The position numbers and the translations under genes are program-made. This document shows, piece after piece, positions 30,695-42,465 of a stretch of 64,000 bases of DNA (the first letter of the stretch is position 1; each line of letters begins with the position of its first letter). This stretch comes from an uncultured Planctomycetia bacterium. GTDB taxonomy: Bacteria; Planctomycetota; UBA1135; GCA-002686595. The stretch is from positions 22,942-86,941 of the forward strand of contig CALKYE010000057.1 of the NCBI GenBank assembly GCA_938003765.1, read 5' to 3'. The notes beneath the pieces are model-generated. The model made no database searches, was not told the DNA's origin, and saw only the letters and a program-made list of their open reading frames with translations.

Positions 30695-31506
30695 GTGCTT
30701 TCGCCCGCCAGAAGCCGCGCCTGCCCGCCGTCCTTGCCCAGTCGCTCGCAGATCCTCGACTCCAACCTGTCCCGGGTGCATGCGCGCATCGCGGCCGCCG
30801 CGACGCTCGCCGGCCGCCGGCCGCAGGAGGTGCGCCTGGTCGCGGTGACCAAGTCGGTGGACGCTACGACCGCGCTGGAGCTCGCGCGACGGCTCGCGCA
30901 AGGCTCGAGGGCCGTCGAACTCGGTGAGAACCGGGTCGACAAGCTGGCGGACAAGGCGCAGGCCTTCGCCGCGGCGCTGCCGGCGGCCCCGCCCGTGCGC
31001 TGGCACATGATCGGCCACCTGCAGCGCAACAAGGCGCGCGCGGCCGCTCAGCACGCCTCGGCGGTGCACTCGGTCGACACCGAACGCCTGCTGGCGACGC
31101 TCGCGCGCCTGAGCGTGGAACTGGATCGCGACCTCGACGCCTTCCTCGAAGTCGAGCTGACGAGCCTGCCCACCCGCTCCGGCTTCGCCCCGAACGCACT
31201 GTCCGCGCTGCTGGAGACCGGGCCCGAGCTCGGTCGCGTCAAACTGCGCGGCCTGATGACGATGGCCGCTCCCGACCCGCGCTCCCTCGCCGGCGAGCTC
31301 GCGACGCAGTCCGCGGCGCGGCGCACGTTCGAACAGCTCCGCGAGGTGGCGAGCAAGCTGCCGCGCGAACGCTTCGAGAACGGTCGAGTCGAGCTCTCCA
31401 TGGGCATGAGCGACGACCTCGACGCGGCCGTGGCGGAGGGCGCCGACTGGGTGCGCGTGGGTTCCGCGCTGTTCGAGGGGCTCGAGCCCGGCGCGGAGGA
31501 GGCCCC

Positions 31507-31510
<4 letters not shown>
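30695..31510 (+). CDS. YggS-family PLP-binding protein
   Basis: 271 aa, GTG start chosen. YggS/PLPBP proteins bind pyridoxal phosphate and help keep B6 and amino-acid homeostasis without known enzymatic activity. Motifs: LVAVTKSVD with the PLP Lys near residue 51, ELGENRVDKL, RWHMIGHLQRNK, and the phosphate-binding LSMGMSDDLDAAVAEGADWVRVGSALFE. The first 25 residues are Pro/Arg-rich and the true start is uncertain. The stop overlaps the kinase GTG by GTGA (31507-31510), and yggU follows the kinase in the same way, so a kinase sits inside a yggS-yggU arrangement. Confidence 0.9.
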
Positions 31511-34436
<2,926 letters not shown>

Positions 34437-34440
<4 letters not shown>

Positions 34441-34754
34441 GCGCGCGGCAGCCGCTCGAACTGAACGCCGTCGACGGCGGTTGCCGCCTGGGCGTGCGCG
34501 CTCAACCCGGAGCGCGGCGCAGCGAGGTCGCCGGTCTGTGGAACGGCCACGTGAAGGTGTGCGTGCGCGCTCCGGCCGAGGACGGCCGCGCCAACGACGA
34601 GTTGCTCGACGTGCTGGCCGAGTTCCTCGGCCTGCCGCGACGCGCGCTCGAACTCGAACGCGGCGAGCGCGCGCGCGTGAAGCTCGTGCGGATCGCAGCG
34701 CCGCTCGCGTCCGTTGCGGCGCGCGTGAGCACACTGTCCGGCCCCGACGCGTAG
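34437..34754 (+). CDS. DUF167/YggU-family protein
   Basis: 105 aa, GTG start overlapping the kinase stop by GTGA (34437-34440). Core RLGVRAQPGARRSEV, VKVCVRAPAEDGRANDELLDVLAEFLGL, and the GERARVKLVRI strand match the YggU family of small alpha/beta proteins. Its biochemical role is unknown. Family members often lie near yggS, as here, apart from the inserted kinase. Confidence 0.88.
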
Positions 34755-35083
34755 CGAGTCACCGACCTCAGTGCGCGCGAAGGACCTCGCGCCGCGCGAG
34801 CAGCGTCCCTCGAAGCGATCGGGCCGCTCAGTTCGATCGGCGAGAGCGTGCTGCCGACTCACGTCCGCCGACGCCACACCGACCTCGCCCCGTCGTCGAG
34901 GCGCAACTGGCGGGCGCCGCTCCTCGACTCAGGCGATGCGCCGGAGAGCCACCCGCTCGAGTTCGTGGTGCGGCCGTAGGTTGCACGTCGGACGCGGCGG
35001 GTCGGGCCGGCGACCGCGGGCTGTGTTGCGCCGCGCAAGGCGGTGATCCGCCGCTCCGCGCGACGTAGGCTACGCGCCCCACG
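34755..35083. other. Intergenic region with a possible promoter
   Basis: About 330 bp without a recognised gene. Near its end GTGATC (35043-35048), a 17-bp spacer and TAGGCT (35066-35071) form a weak candidate promoter for the nucleoside phosphorylase, whose ATG is 12 bp from the -10. The rest holds no strong hairpin. Confidence 0.4.
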
Positions 35084-35953
35084 ATGAAGCCCTCTCCTTG
35101 CGAACTGGATGACGCCGTCGCACGCGCGCTGGCCTCGCTCGAGCGCGCGCGCGCGCCGCGACCGTCGGCCGTGGTCTCGCTCGCCACGGGCGCTGGCGCG
35201 CTGGCGGGACGACTCGAACAGGCCGGGCGACTGCCCTTCTCGCGCCTCGAAGGCTCGCCCGCGCGCTGGCGCGATGTGCTGCTGCACTACGGGACGCTCG
35301 AAGGCGCGCCCGTGTGGGTGTTCGAGGACGCGCCGGCCGACGCGGGCCGCGACGACGCGCCGTGGCACGCCGCCTACCCGGTCTGGCTGGCAGGCGCGAG
35401 CGGCGCGGCGAGCTTGATCCACGTCTGCGCGGGCGCATCGACGAGCAGCGCGAGCGACGGCGGCCTGCGCGCGGGCTCGATCGCGCTCGTGCGCGACCAC
35501 CTGAACCTGAGCGGCGGCACGGTGCTGATGGGACTGGGTTCGAGTCGCCTGGGCGCGCAGTTCCCCGACCAGACGCGCACCCACGACGCGTTCTTGCGGC
35601 GCTCCGCGCTCGCCATCTGCGAGCGGCTCGGCTTGCACGGCGCCGAGTGCGTCGCCGCCTGCCCGCTCGGCCCGACGCTCGAAACGCCCGCCGAACGCCG
35701 CGCCTTCGCCGCGCTCGGCGCGCAGGTGAGCGCGCAACGGCTCATCGAAGCGCTGCACGCCGCAGCCCACGCGGGAGTCGGCGTGCTGGCCGCCGTGCTC
35801 GTGGTCCAGGAGAGCGACGAGGAACTCGACATCGCACGCATCGCCGCGCGCGCCGCCGCGCTGGCGCCGGCGGTCGACGACCTGATCGTCGAGATGGTGC
35901 GCGCCGCACGCGCGGAAGCGTGGGGTCGCGCGCGCGAGGGCGAACAAGCGTGA
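35084..35953 (+). CDS. Purine nucleoside phosphorylase family protein
   Basis: 289 aa. Compatible with the PNP/MTAP (trimeric) group that splits purine nucleosides with phosphate. Seen: VSLATGAGALAGRLE at the N-terminus, HYGTLEGAPVWVF, a central AGASTSSASDGGLRAGS, LGAQFPDQTRTHD (substrate loop normally DMSxAYD) and LGPTLETPAE with the Glu of the ribose/purine site. Several positions differ from textbook PNPs, so the exact nucleoside is uncertain. The stop overlaps the purN start by GTGA (35950-35953), a purine-metabolism pair. Confidence 0.82.
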   Translation: MKPSPCELDDAVARALASLERARAPRPSAVVSLATGAGALAGRLEQAGRLPFSRLEGSPARWRDVLLHYGTLEGAPVWVFEDAPADAGRDDAPWHAAYPVWLAGASGAASLIHVCAGASTSSASDGGLRAGSIALVRDHLNLSGGTVLMGLGSSRLGAQFPDQTRTHDAFLRRSALAICERLGLHGAECVAACPLGPTLETPAERRAFAALGAQVSAQRLIEALHAAAHAGVGVLAAVLVVQESDEELDIARIAARAAALAPAVDDLIVEMVRAARAEAWGRAREGEQA

Positions 35954-36573
35954 ACCGTCGCATCGCGGTGCTGGCCTCCGGCGGCGGGCGCTCGCTCGAG
36001 AACCTCGCCGAGAAGATCGCCAGCGGCGAGCTCGACGCCGAGCTCGCGCTCGTGGTCGTGAACACTCCCGGCGCAGGCGCGATCGAGCGCGCCCAGCGCC
36101 TGGGGCTGGAGTGCGTGCTCGTCGACCACCGCACGTTCGCCTCAGCGCAGGAGTTCAGCGCCGCGATCTTCCGCGAGGTCGAAGCCCGCAAGGTCGAGCT
36201 GGTCGTGCTCGCCGGGTTCCTGCGACTGCTCGTCGTGCCCCAGCGTTGGGAGGGCAGAGTGATCAACATCCACCCCGCGCTGCTGCCGAAGTTCGGCGGC
36301 AAGGGCTACTTCGGCGAGCGCGTGCACGCCGCCGTGCTGGCTGCGGGCGAGAGCGTCAGCGGCTGCACCGTGCACTACGTGACGAACGAGTACGACTCGG
36401 GGCCGCCGCTCTTGCAGCGCCGCACCCCGGTCAAGCCCGGCGACGACGCGCACTCGCTCGCCGCGCGCGTGTTCGAGGAGGAGAAGATCGCGCTGCCCGA
36501 GGCGATCACGCGGCACTTCGACGCGCGGCTGCGGCGCGACGCGCCCGTCACAGGCTCAGCGCCGCAAGCGTGA
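35950..36573 (+). CDS. purN: Phosphoribosylglycinamide formyltransferase
   Basis: 207 aa, GTG start. PurN formylates GAR with 10-formyltetrahydrofolate in purine biosynthesis. The catalytic His is in NIHPALLPKFGGKGYFG; the folate-site Asp is in EYDSGPPLLQR. The N-terminal phosphate loop is LASGGGRSLENL, with the usual SGSGSN weakly changed. Coupled to the phosphorylase gene. Its last 26 bp overlap, tail to tail, an opposite-strand hydrophobic frame. Confidence 0.92.
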   Translation: MNRRIAVLASGGGRSLENLAEKIASGELDAELALVVVNTPGAGAIERAQRLGLECVLVDHRTFASAQEFSAAIFREVEARKVELVVLAGFLRLLVVPQRWEGRVINIHPALLPKFGGKGYFGERVHAAVLAAGESVSGCTVHYVTNEYDSGPPLLQRRTPVKPGDDAHSLAARVFEEEKIALPEAITRHFDARLRRDAPVTGSAPQA

Positions 36574-36802
36574 GCCGAGCGTGCGCGAGCACGCCCGAGG
36601 CCAGTCCGAGCAAGCGCTGGCGCAGCGACAACAGTCCCAGCGACGCCCACAGCGCGAGCGTGGCGCAGAAGCCGGGGCAGTGGCTCCGCGTGGGGAGCGC
36701 GCCGAGCACGTGAGCGAGCGCGTTGATCGCCGCGATCGCGCCCAACGTCGTTTCGAGCCAGATCAGCGCGCTTTGCGCCACGCCTGCGACGCGGCCGCGC
36801 AC
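36548..36802 (-). CDS. Possible small membrane protein
   Basis: 84 aa from GTG 36802 (a second GTG lies at 36781). Two hydrophobic stretches (ALIWLETTLGAIAAINALAHVLGAL and CATLALWASLGLLSL) with Arg between. No family recognised. It overlaps the 3' end of purN by 26 bp and a startless frame upstream. Could be genuine or chance. Confidence 0.4.
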   Translation of the reverse strand: MRGRVAGVAQSALIWLETTLGAIAAINALAHVLGALPTRSHCPGFCATLALWASLGLLSLRQRLLGLASGVLAHARLTLAALSL

Positions 36803-36999
36803 CTCGCGACGGACGCGATGTCGTGAAAGACGAGGAACTCGCCCTCGCGCAACTGCGCGTCGAACGCGCGCGAGAACCAGCTCGGGAAGCCCTCGCCTTC
36901 CCGCAGCTCCTCGGCGAAGGGCGCCGCGTGCGGGAGCAGGAACGACAGCAGGCGCCGACGCAGCGCGCGGTGCTTCGTCGAGGCGGCGTCGGGATCAGG
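36763..36999 (-). other. Open frame of 78 codons without a start codon
   Basis: From 36999, two bases before the mrfB stop codon, a frame runs 78 codons to TGA at 36763. It has protein-like content (LLSFLLPHAAPFAEEL, FPSWFSRAF, EFLVFHDIA) but no ATG or GTG, and its only in-frame TTG is far inside. The frame directly follows the mrfB stop, offset by one base, so it could be a read-through or frameshift extension of mrfB, a degraded gene or a sequencing indel. Confidence 0.35.
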
Positions 37000-38158
37000 C
37001 GTGCTGCTTGAGCGCCCGGCGCGTGGCCTTCACGATCAGTTCGTCGAGTTCGCACGCGTGCTCCTCGAGCGCCAGCTCGCGCGCCGCGCTCGCGAGCGTC
37101 GCGCACTCGCTCCAGCGCTTGTGGCGCGCCAGTGCTCGCGCCAGCCCGCGCAAGCGCGCCCACTCCAGACTGCGCGACGGCTCTTGGGTCACTGCGACGG
37201 CCCGAGGCGCGAACTCGAGCGAGCCCAGGTGCGCGCACAGCGCCGCCAGGCTCAACACGTCGTCGCGGTTGTGCGCGAACACGCGCTCGAGCCGGTGCGG
37301 CCGACCGGCGAGGAAGTCGTACCAGGCCGCGGGAGCGTGCGCTCCGCTGAGGTCGTCCTCGCGCTCGACCGAGCACAACACGCGCTCGAGCGTCCCCAGC
37401 CGCGCGTCGGCGAGCGCGGGTCGGTACAGCGCGCGCAGCGGGTGGTACAGGTCGAGGTGCGCGCGGCCCTCGAACGGCGGGCGCACGCCGTGCACGCGCA
37501 TCTTGTCCTCGAGCCGGTGACGGTCGAAGGTCTTGCCGAAGAACGTGACCAGCGCCTGCGCGCCCGCGACGCGTTGCGCGACCTCTTCGAGCAGCGCCGC
37601 TTCCTCCTCCGGTCCGCGCAGGAAGCCTTGCCACAGCACGAACTCGCCGGCTTCGATCCAACCCAGACCGACGAGGAAGGCCTTGGTTCCCGCGCCGCCC
37701 GAGAGTCCGGTGGTCTCGATGTCGAGGAACAGCGCGCGGCGCGGATCGAGCGCAGCGAGGCGCGCATCGCCGGTGAGCAATGCGAACAGCTCGGAGCGCA
37801 CGTCCAGCACGCGCGCAAGCGGCTCGGCGCCGTGCGGTTGCTCCAGCGCGACGCGCAGCTCGCGCACGGCGAACGCGCCGCGCACGCTGTGCGCTTCGCG
37901 CAGGTCAGTTGGCGGTCCGACGTCGAGCGCGGGTGGGAGCTGCGCGGCAGGTGCGCCCCGCGCGACGCGCGCTTTCCACCAGGACGGAAGCTCCGCATCC
38001 GGCGCTGCGCGAGGCGCGTCCGACTCGCTTGCGGACTCGGGCTCCGCGCACGGCTCGCTCGACGAGCCCTCGCTGCTCGCGTTCGCTGCGCTCGCGTCGG
38101 CGCGCGCGGGTGTCTCGCGCCGCAGGCGAGCGAGTCGATCGCGAAACGAAGCGTCCAT
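36995..38158 (-). CDS. mrfB: YprB/MrfB-like ribonuclease H-fold exonuclease
   Basis: 387 aa. An Ala/Ser-rich N-terminal 55 residues lead to a DEDD-type fold: FLDIETTGLSGG (Asp and Glu, residues about 144-155), the helix TFFGKTFDRHRLEDK, and FAHNRDDVLSLAAL (distal Asp). This matches YprB (MrfB) of Bacillus, an exonuclease that works with the helicase MrfA in a UvrABC-independent repair pathway for mitomycin-type DNA damage. The helicase gene is adjacent (15 bp upstream on the same strand). The assignment rests on the family and the pairing. Confidence 0.82.
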   Translation of the reverse strand: MDASFRDRLARLRRETPARADASAANASSEGSSSEPCAEPESASESDAPRAAPDAELPSWWKARVARGAPAAQLPPALDVGPPTDLREAHSVRGAFAVRELRVALEQPHGAEPLARVLDVRSELFALLTGDARLAALDPRRALFLDIETTGLSGGAGTKAFLVGLGWIEAGEFVLWQGFLRGPEEEAALLEEVAQRVAGAQALVTFFGKTFDRHRLEDKMRVHGVRPPFEGRAHLDLYHPLRALYRPALADARLGTLERVLCSVEREDDLSGAHAPAAWYDFLAGRPHRLERVFAHNRDDVLSLAALCAHLGSLEFAPRAVAVTQEPSRSLEWARLRGLARALARHKRWSECATLASAARELALEEHACELDELIVKATRRALKQHA

Positions 38159-38173
38159 GGGCGCGGCGCCGCG

Positions 38174-40642
38174 TCAGGGCGCGAGAGTCGACTCGTCGAG
38201 CGCGCTGGGCGCCGGCAGCGCGCCGCTGGTGAGGTGCGTGAGAATGCGACGCGCGGCGCTCTTGCCCATCACGCCCGACTCCGAGATCGGCCCGACGCAC
38301 GCCGGACAGCCCGCGCGACAGGCGCAGTGCTCCACGATGCGCAGCGCGGCCTGGAGCACGTCGCGGTGCGCGTCGAACAGCACGTCGGCGAGTCCGACCC
38401 CGCCCTGCACGCGGTCGTACAGCACGATCGCCGGCCGCGCGAAGGTCGGCGAGCGCACTTCGCTCGCCAGCCCCAGGTCGCTGGGCTGACAGCGCAGGAA
38501 CAGCGGAGCGACGCGGCGCACCAGTCCGCCCACGCTGCGCCAGGCGGCGCCGCGTTCCGCCCCCACCAGACCGAGTCGTTGCGCGCTCGGTTCCGAGAGC
38601 GTCAGCACGAAGGCCTGCGTGTCGAGCTCCTCCGCGGGCAGGTGGATGTCCTCGCAGCCCACGTTCTCGCGCGTGTAGAAGCGGATCTTCTTGTACTGCG
38701 TGGCGAGCGTGGTCACGTGCACCTCGCCAGCGAGGATCGAGAAGTCCTCTTCCCCGCCGGAGCGCTCGCGCAGCGAACGACGCTCGAGGCGCAGGAGCTG
38801 CCAGCTCGTGTCGACCTCGGCCTCGGTGAAGTAGTCGCTCTCGACGGAGCGCACGTACGCGCGACGGTTCTCGTAGTCGAAGCGCTCGACCTTCCAGGTC
38901 TCGCCCTCGATCTGATAGATCGCGCCCTCGTGGCAGGTCGTGAGCGAGCCCGCGCGGTCGATCTCGCCGATGGCCTTCTTGGTGTCGGCGTCGAGGATCA
39001 ACACGTTGTCCGGACCGCCGCTCGCGAGCGGCACGTCCTGCGCCGGATAGGCGTCGGCCATCCAGTGCCAGGTGTCGTCGCGCTTGAGCAGGAGCTTCGA
39101 TTCGCTCGCCAGGTAGTCGAGCACGTCGGCGACGTGCGGCGCGCTCGCGAAGGGCCCGCGCTCGAGATCGCGCTCGCGGAACGGCAGCTCGAAGGCCGCG
39201 CACTTGAGCTGCTCCGAGAGGATCACGAGGTTGTTCGCGTCCAGGCCGAGCTTCTCGCGCGGCGCCTCGAACAGGTACTCGGGGCTCGCGGCGAGGTACT
39301 GATCGAGCGGATCGGAGCGCGCGATGAGCACGGTCAGGCTGGGTTGACCGCGGCGGCCGGCGCGGCCCGCGCGCTGCCAGAACGAGGCCTGTGAGCCCGG
39401 ATAACCCACCAGCACCGCCACGTCGAGGCGGCCGATGTCGACGCCGAGCTCGAGCGCGTTGGTCGAGACCACGACCTTCACCGCGCCGCGCCGCAGGCCG
39501 TCCTCGATCTCGCGTCGGTGCAGCGGCAGGTAGCCTCCGCGGTAGCCGCGGATCTCGCTCTCCTCGAGGCCCATCGCGCTCGCGCTCTCCTTCAAGTAGC
39601 GCGTGAGCACCTCCACGGCGGTCCGCTGGCCGCAGAAGAAGATCACCTGCCGATCGGGGCCGCACACCGAGAGCGCCAGGCGGCGCGCTTCCTCGAGCGC
39701 GTTGGCGCGCAATCCGGCGACGGGGTCGAGCAGCGGCGGGTTGTAGACGCCGAACACGCGCGCGCCCGCGGGCGAGCCGTCCTCGTCGATGACGCGCACG
39801 TCGCGGCCCGTGAGCCGCTTCGCGTGCTCCGCTCCATCGCGCAACGTCGCCGACGAGAGGATGAACTGCGGGCGGCTGTGGTAGTGCTCCGCGATGCGGA
39901 GCAGCCGGCGCACCACGTTGGCGACGCTCGAGCCGAACACGCCCGAGAGCGTGTGCGCCTCGTCGATCACGATCGTGCGCAGGCTGGTGAAGAACTCCGA
40001 CCACTTGGCGTGGTTGGGCAGGATGCCGGCGTGCAGCATCCAGGGATTGGTGAGCACCACGTGCCCTTCGTCGCGCAACGTGCGGCGCACGCTCGGCGGC
40101 GTGTCTCCGTCGTAGGTGCAGCTGCGCCACTCGGCGCTCAGCGCGCCGATCATGTCGTTGAGGCTCGCGCTCTGGTCCTGCGAGAGCGCCTTGGTCGGGA
40201 ACAGCATCAGCGCGCGCGCGTCGCCGTTCGACTCCAGGAGGCGCTGGAGGATCGGCGCTGTGTAGCACAGCGTCTTGCCCGACGCGGTCGGCGTCGAGAT
40301 GAGGATGTCCTCGCCCGCGAGCGCCGCCTCGATGGCCTGCGCCTGGTGCGAATACACGCGCGTCTGTCCGCGCGCCGCGAGTTGCTCGCGCAGGCGCGGA
40401 TGGAGCGCTTCGGGCAGATCCTGCGAACGCTCGCCGCGCGCTGGGACCTCGCGCCAGTGCGAGAAGCGCGGAGCGAGTTCGCCGTCGTGCTTCAACTGCT
40501 CCGCGAGTTCGAGCGCGTCGCCCCCGGCTCGCGCTCGCCGCGCGCCGCCGCGTTTGACCGAGGGCTGTCGCTCGTCTCCGTCGGCGCCCGTGCCGTTTGC
40601 TCCCACTTCGCGCATGCCGCTGTCCCCTCCGATCCGCTCCAC
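38174..40642 (-). CDS. mrfA: DEAH-type helicase with Cys-rich C-terminus (MrfA/YprA-like)
   Basis: 822 aa superfamily 2 helicase. Motif I STPTASGKT near residue 115, motif II IDEAHTLSG, motif III SSAT, and C-terminal motifs GYPGSQASFWQRAGRAGRRG with the Arg finger. The C-terminus ends in a Cys cluster (CACRAGCPACVGP), the four-Cys metal-binding element of the YprA/MrfA group. In Bacillus, MrfA is a 3'-5' DNA helicase acting in mitomycin repair with MrfB, whose homologue follows 15 bp later. The ATG at 40642 follows a short Gly-rich start. Confidence 0.87.
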   Translation of the reverse strand: MERIGGDSGMREVGANGTGADGDERQPSVKRGGARRARAGGDALELAEQLKHDGELAPRFSHWREVPARGERSQDLPEALHPRLREQLAARGQTRVYSHQAQAIEAALAGEDILISTPTASGKTLCYTAPILQRLLESNGDARALMLFPTKALSQDQSASLNDMIGALSAEWRSCTYDGDTPPSVRRTLRDEGHVVLTNPWMLHAGILPNHAKWSEFFTSLRTIVIDEAHTLSGVFGSSVANVVRRLLRIAEHYHSRPQFILSSATLRDGAEHAKRLTGRDVRVIDEDGSPAGARVFGVYNPPLLDPVAGLRANALEEARRLALSVCGPDRQVIFFCGQRTAVEVLTRYLKESASAMGLEESEIRGYRGGYLPLHRREIEDGLRRGAVKVVVSTNALELGVDIGRLDVAVLVGYPGSQASFWQRAGRAGRRGQPSLTVLIARSDPLDQYLAASPEYLFEAPREKLGLDANNLVILSEQLKCAAFELPFRERDLERGPFASAPHVADVLDYLASESKLLLKRDDTWHWMADAYPAQDVPLASGGPDNVLILDADTKKAIGEIDRAGSLTTCHEGAIYQIEGETWKVERFDYENRRAYVRSVESDYFTEAEVDTSWQLLRLERRSLRERSGGEEDFSILAGEVHVTTLATQYKKIRFYTRENVGCEDIHLPAEELDTQAFVLTLSEPSAQRLGLVGAERGAAWRSVGGLVRRVAPLFLRCQPSDLGLASEVRSPTFARPAIVLYDRVQGGVGLADVLFDAHRDVLQAALRIVEHCACRAGCPACVGPISESGVMGKSAARRILTHLTSGALPAPSALDESTLAP

Positions 40643-40712
40643 TCCGCGGCGCGAAGTTAGGGCTTTGGAAGGGTCCCCACAAGCACGGCCACGGCGCGAG
40701 CCGTCGCGCCGA

Positions 40713-42461
40713 TCAGTCGGCGAGCATCAGCGCGGTGAGCGACGCGTAGGGCTCGGCCCCGACCACCGCGAACAGGCGGTCGCTGCGGTACACGCTGGCC
40801 GCGGGCGCGTCGCCGACCTGACTGGTTCCGAGCACGAACGAAGTCGTCGCGCCGCGGAACGTGACTAGATCGACCTTCAGCGGCGCGCGGACCTCGTCGT
40901 CGCCGCCGCGCTGGAGCATGCGCGAGGCGCGCATCGAAAGCAGCCGGTCGACCCAACGACTGAACTCCTTGGCCTCGCCCTCGAGGCCCTCGCGCGTCCA
41001 GTGCCCGTGCTCGTCGCGCAGCCACTTGCGGCGCCGGCCCTGGTGCTCGATCTCGATGAACGACACGTCGAGTTCGAGCAGCTTGTGGAGCACGAGGCTC
41101 TGGAACGAACTCGCGTCGCGCCGCACGAGCGCGAGCACGTTGGCGCCGAGCAGCCCCACCACGTGGTCGCCGTCGCGGCGGAACTGCAGTCCTTCGACGC
41201 CGTCGGCGGTGCGCACCGGCGCGCCGAGGTCGCCGGCCACCTCGCCGCCGCGCAGTCGGAGCACCAGGCGACCGCGGACCTCCTCGGGCGCGAGGTTGCG
41301 CTCGAAGTCGATGCCGCTCATCCGCGCCTGCTCGACGATCGAGAGCGCGTCGGACACCGCGGCCTCGTCGGCGGCTGCGGCGTCGAGCGTCACGCGCTCG
41401 CCTTCGCGACCCGTCGTCTTCCAGGCGCGCTCGTCGAGCGACAAGCTCACGCTGCGGCCGTCGAAGGTCCACTCCAGTCCGATGACGTCGCTGCGCGCGA
41501 CGCGGGCCAGGTTGGCCTCGATGAAGCCCTGGCTGGGCGCGAAGCACATGCCCGCGGAGAGACTGGAGACGCGGTAGACGTAGGGCAGGTCCTCGCGCGT
41601 CGCGTACCACATCTCACTCTGCGGCTCAGGGTTGAGGCGCAAGATCTGAACCTGTCCGCGCGCATCGGTCACGCCCAGTCGCACGGCGGGTTGATCGAGT
41701 CCGTAGAACTCCAGCGGACCGGGCGCGTCGATGAACGTCTCGGCGCGCAGCGTAGCGATGGAGGCGAGCAGGGTCGCGACCGCGCGCGCGTCGAGTTGCG
41801 CTTGGTACGGCGCCGTCGCGCGCCACTCCCCGTCGAGCACCGCGCGCAGTTCCACGGACAACGGCGTCTCGCCCGTGATCTCCATTCGTCCTTCGCGCCA
41901 GAACTCGACGGCGCTGCGCGGATCGAAGGACATGATGTAGTGGGCGCGCCAGTCGGGCAGATCGCGCTCGAGCACCGTGTCGAGCGCGCGCTCGGTGCGC
42001 CCCAGGCGGCCGTCGCGCCGCGCGTAGACGAGCTGGTCGCCGATGTCGACCGCGCCGATCTCGATCCGCGTGAGCTGCGAGCGGCCGTCGATCTCCTCGG
42101 TGATCTCGAGCACCGCGCGCGGCGGCGCCAGACCGACCTTGGAGAGGTCCTCGACCAGCGGCGGGCGCAGGCGCTGCGACTCGAGCGAGCTGAACAGCGC
42201 CTCGAGCACCGCCGTTTCGACCGGGAACTCGAGCGGGTCGACGATCATCCAGCGGCCCTGCGGCGTGCGCTCCAAGCGCATCTGCAGCGAGCGCTCGAGG
42301 TTGTCGATGCGGATCGCCGTCACGCGCCCGCGCTCGAAGGCCTCGAGCAGCGGCGCGTCGGCCTGCGCTCCCTGCTCGTCTTCGCGACGCAGTTGCCAGA
42401 AGGTCAGGGCGACGAGCGCCGCCACGGCTGCGAACAAGAGCGCCAAGCTCCGAGCGTGCAT
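40713..42461 (-). CDS. DUF4340 domain protein
   Basis: 582 aa from ATG 42461, beginning with one transmembrane segment (LALLFAAVAALVALTFWQL) and continuing as a long beta-rich extracytoplasmic part with repeated VLEI, RLGVTDA and AVEFWREG-type strands. DUF4340 proteins are encoded next to GldA/F/G-type ABC genes, as here. Stop and start are 4 bp apart from the GldG-like gene, so it is in that operon, last in order. Function unknown; it may be a periplasmic partner of the transporter. Confidence 0.8.
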   Translation of the reverse strand: MHARSLALLFAAVAALVALTFWQLRREDEQGAQADAPLLEAFERGRVTAIRIDNLERSLQMRLERTPQGRWMIVDPLEFPVETAVLEALFSSLESQRLRPPLVEDLSKVGLAPPRAVLEITEEIDGRSQLTRIEIGAVDIGDQLVYARRDGRLGRTERALDTVLERDLPDWRAHYIMSFDPRSAVEFWREGRMEITGETPLSVELRAVLDGEWRATAPYQAQLDARAVATLLASIATLRAETFIDAPGPLEFYGLDQPAVRLGVTDARGQVQILRLNPEPQSEMWYATREDLPYVYRVSSLSAGMCFAPSQGFIEANLARVARSDVIGLEWTFDGRSVSLSLDERAWKTTGREGERVTLDAAAADEAAVSDALSIVEQARMSGIDFERNLAPEEVRGRLVLRLRGGEVAGDLGAPVRTADGVEGLQFRRDGDHVVGLLGANVLALVRRDASSFQSLVLHKLLELDVSFIEIEHQGRRRKWLRDEHGHWTREGLEGEAKEFSRWVDRLLSMRASRMLQRGGDDEVRAPLKVDLVTFRGATTSFVLGTSQVGDAPAASVYRSDRLFAVVGAEPYASLTALMLAD

Positions 42462-42465
42462 CGCT

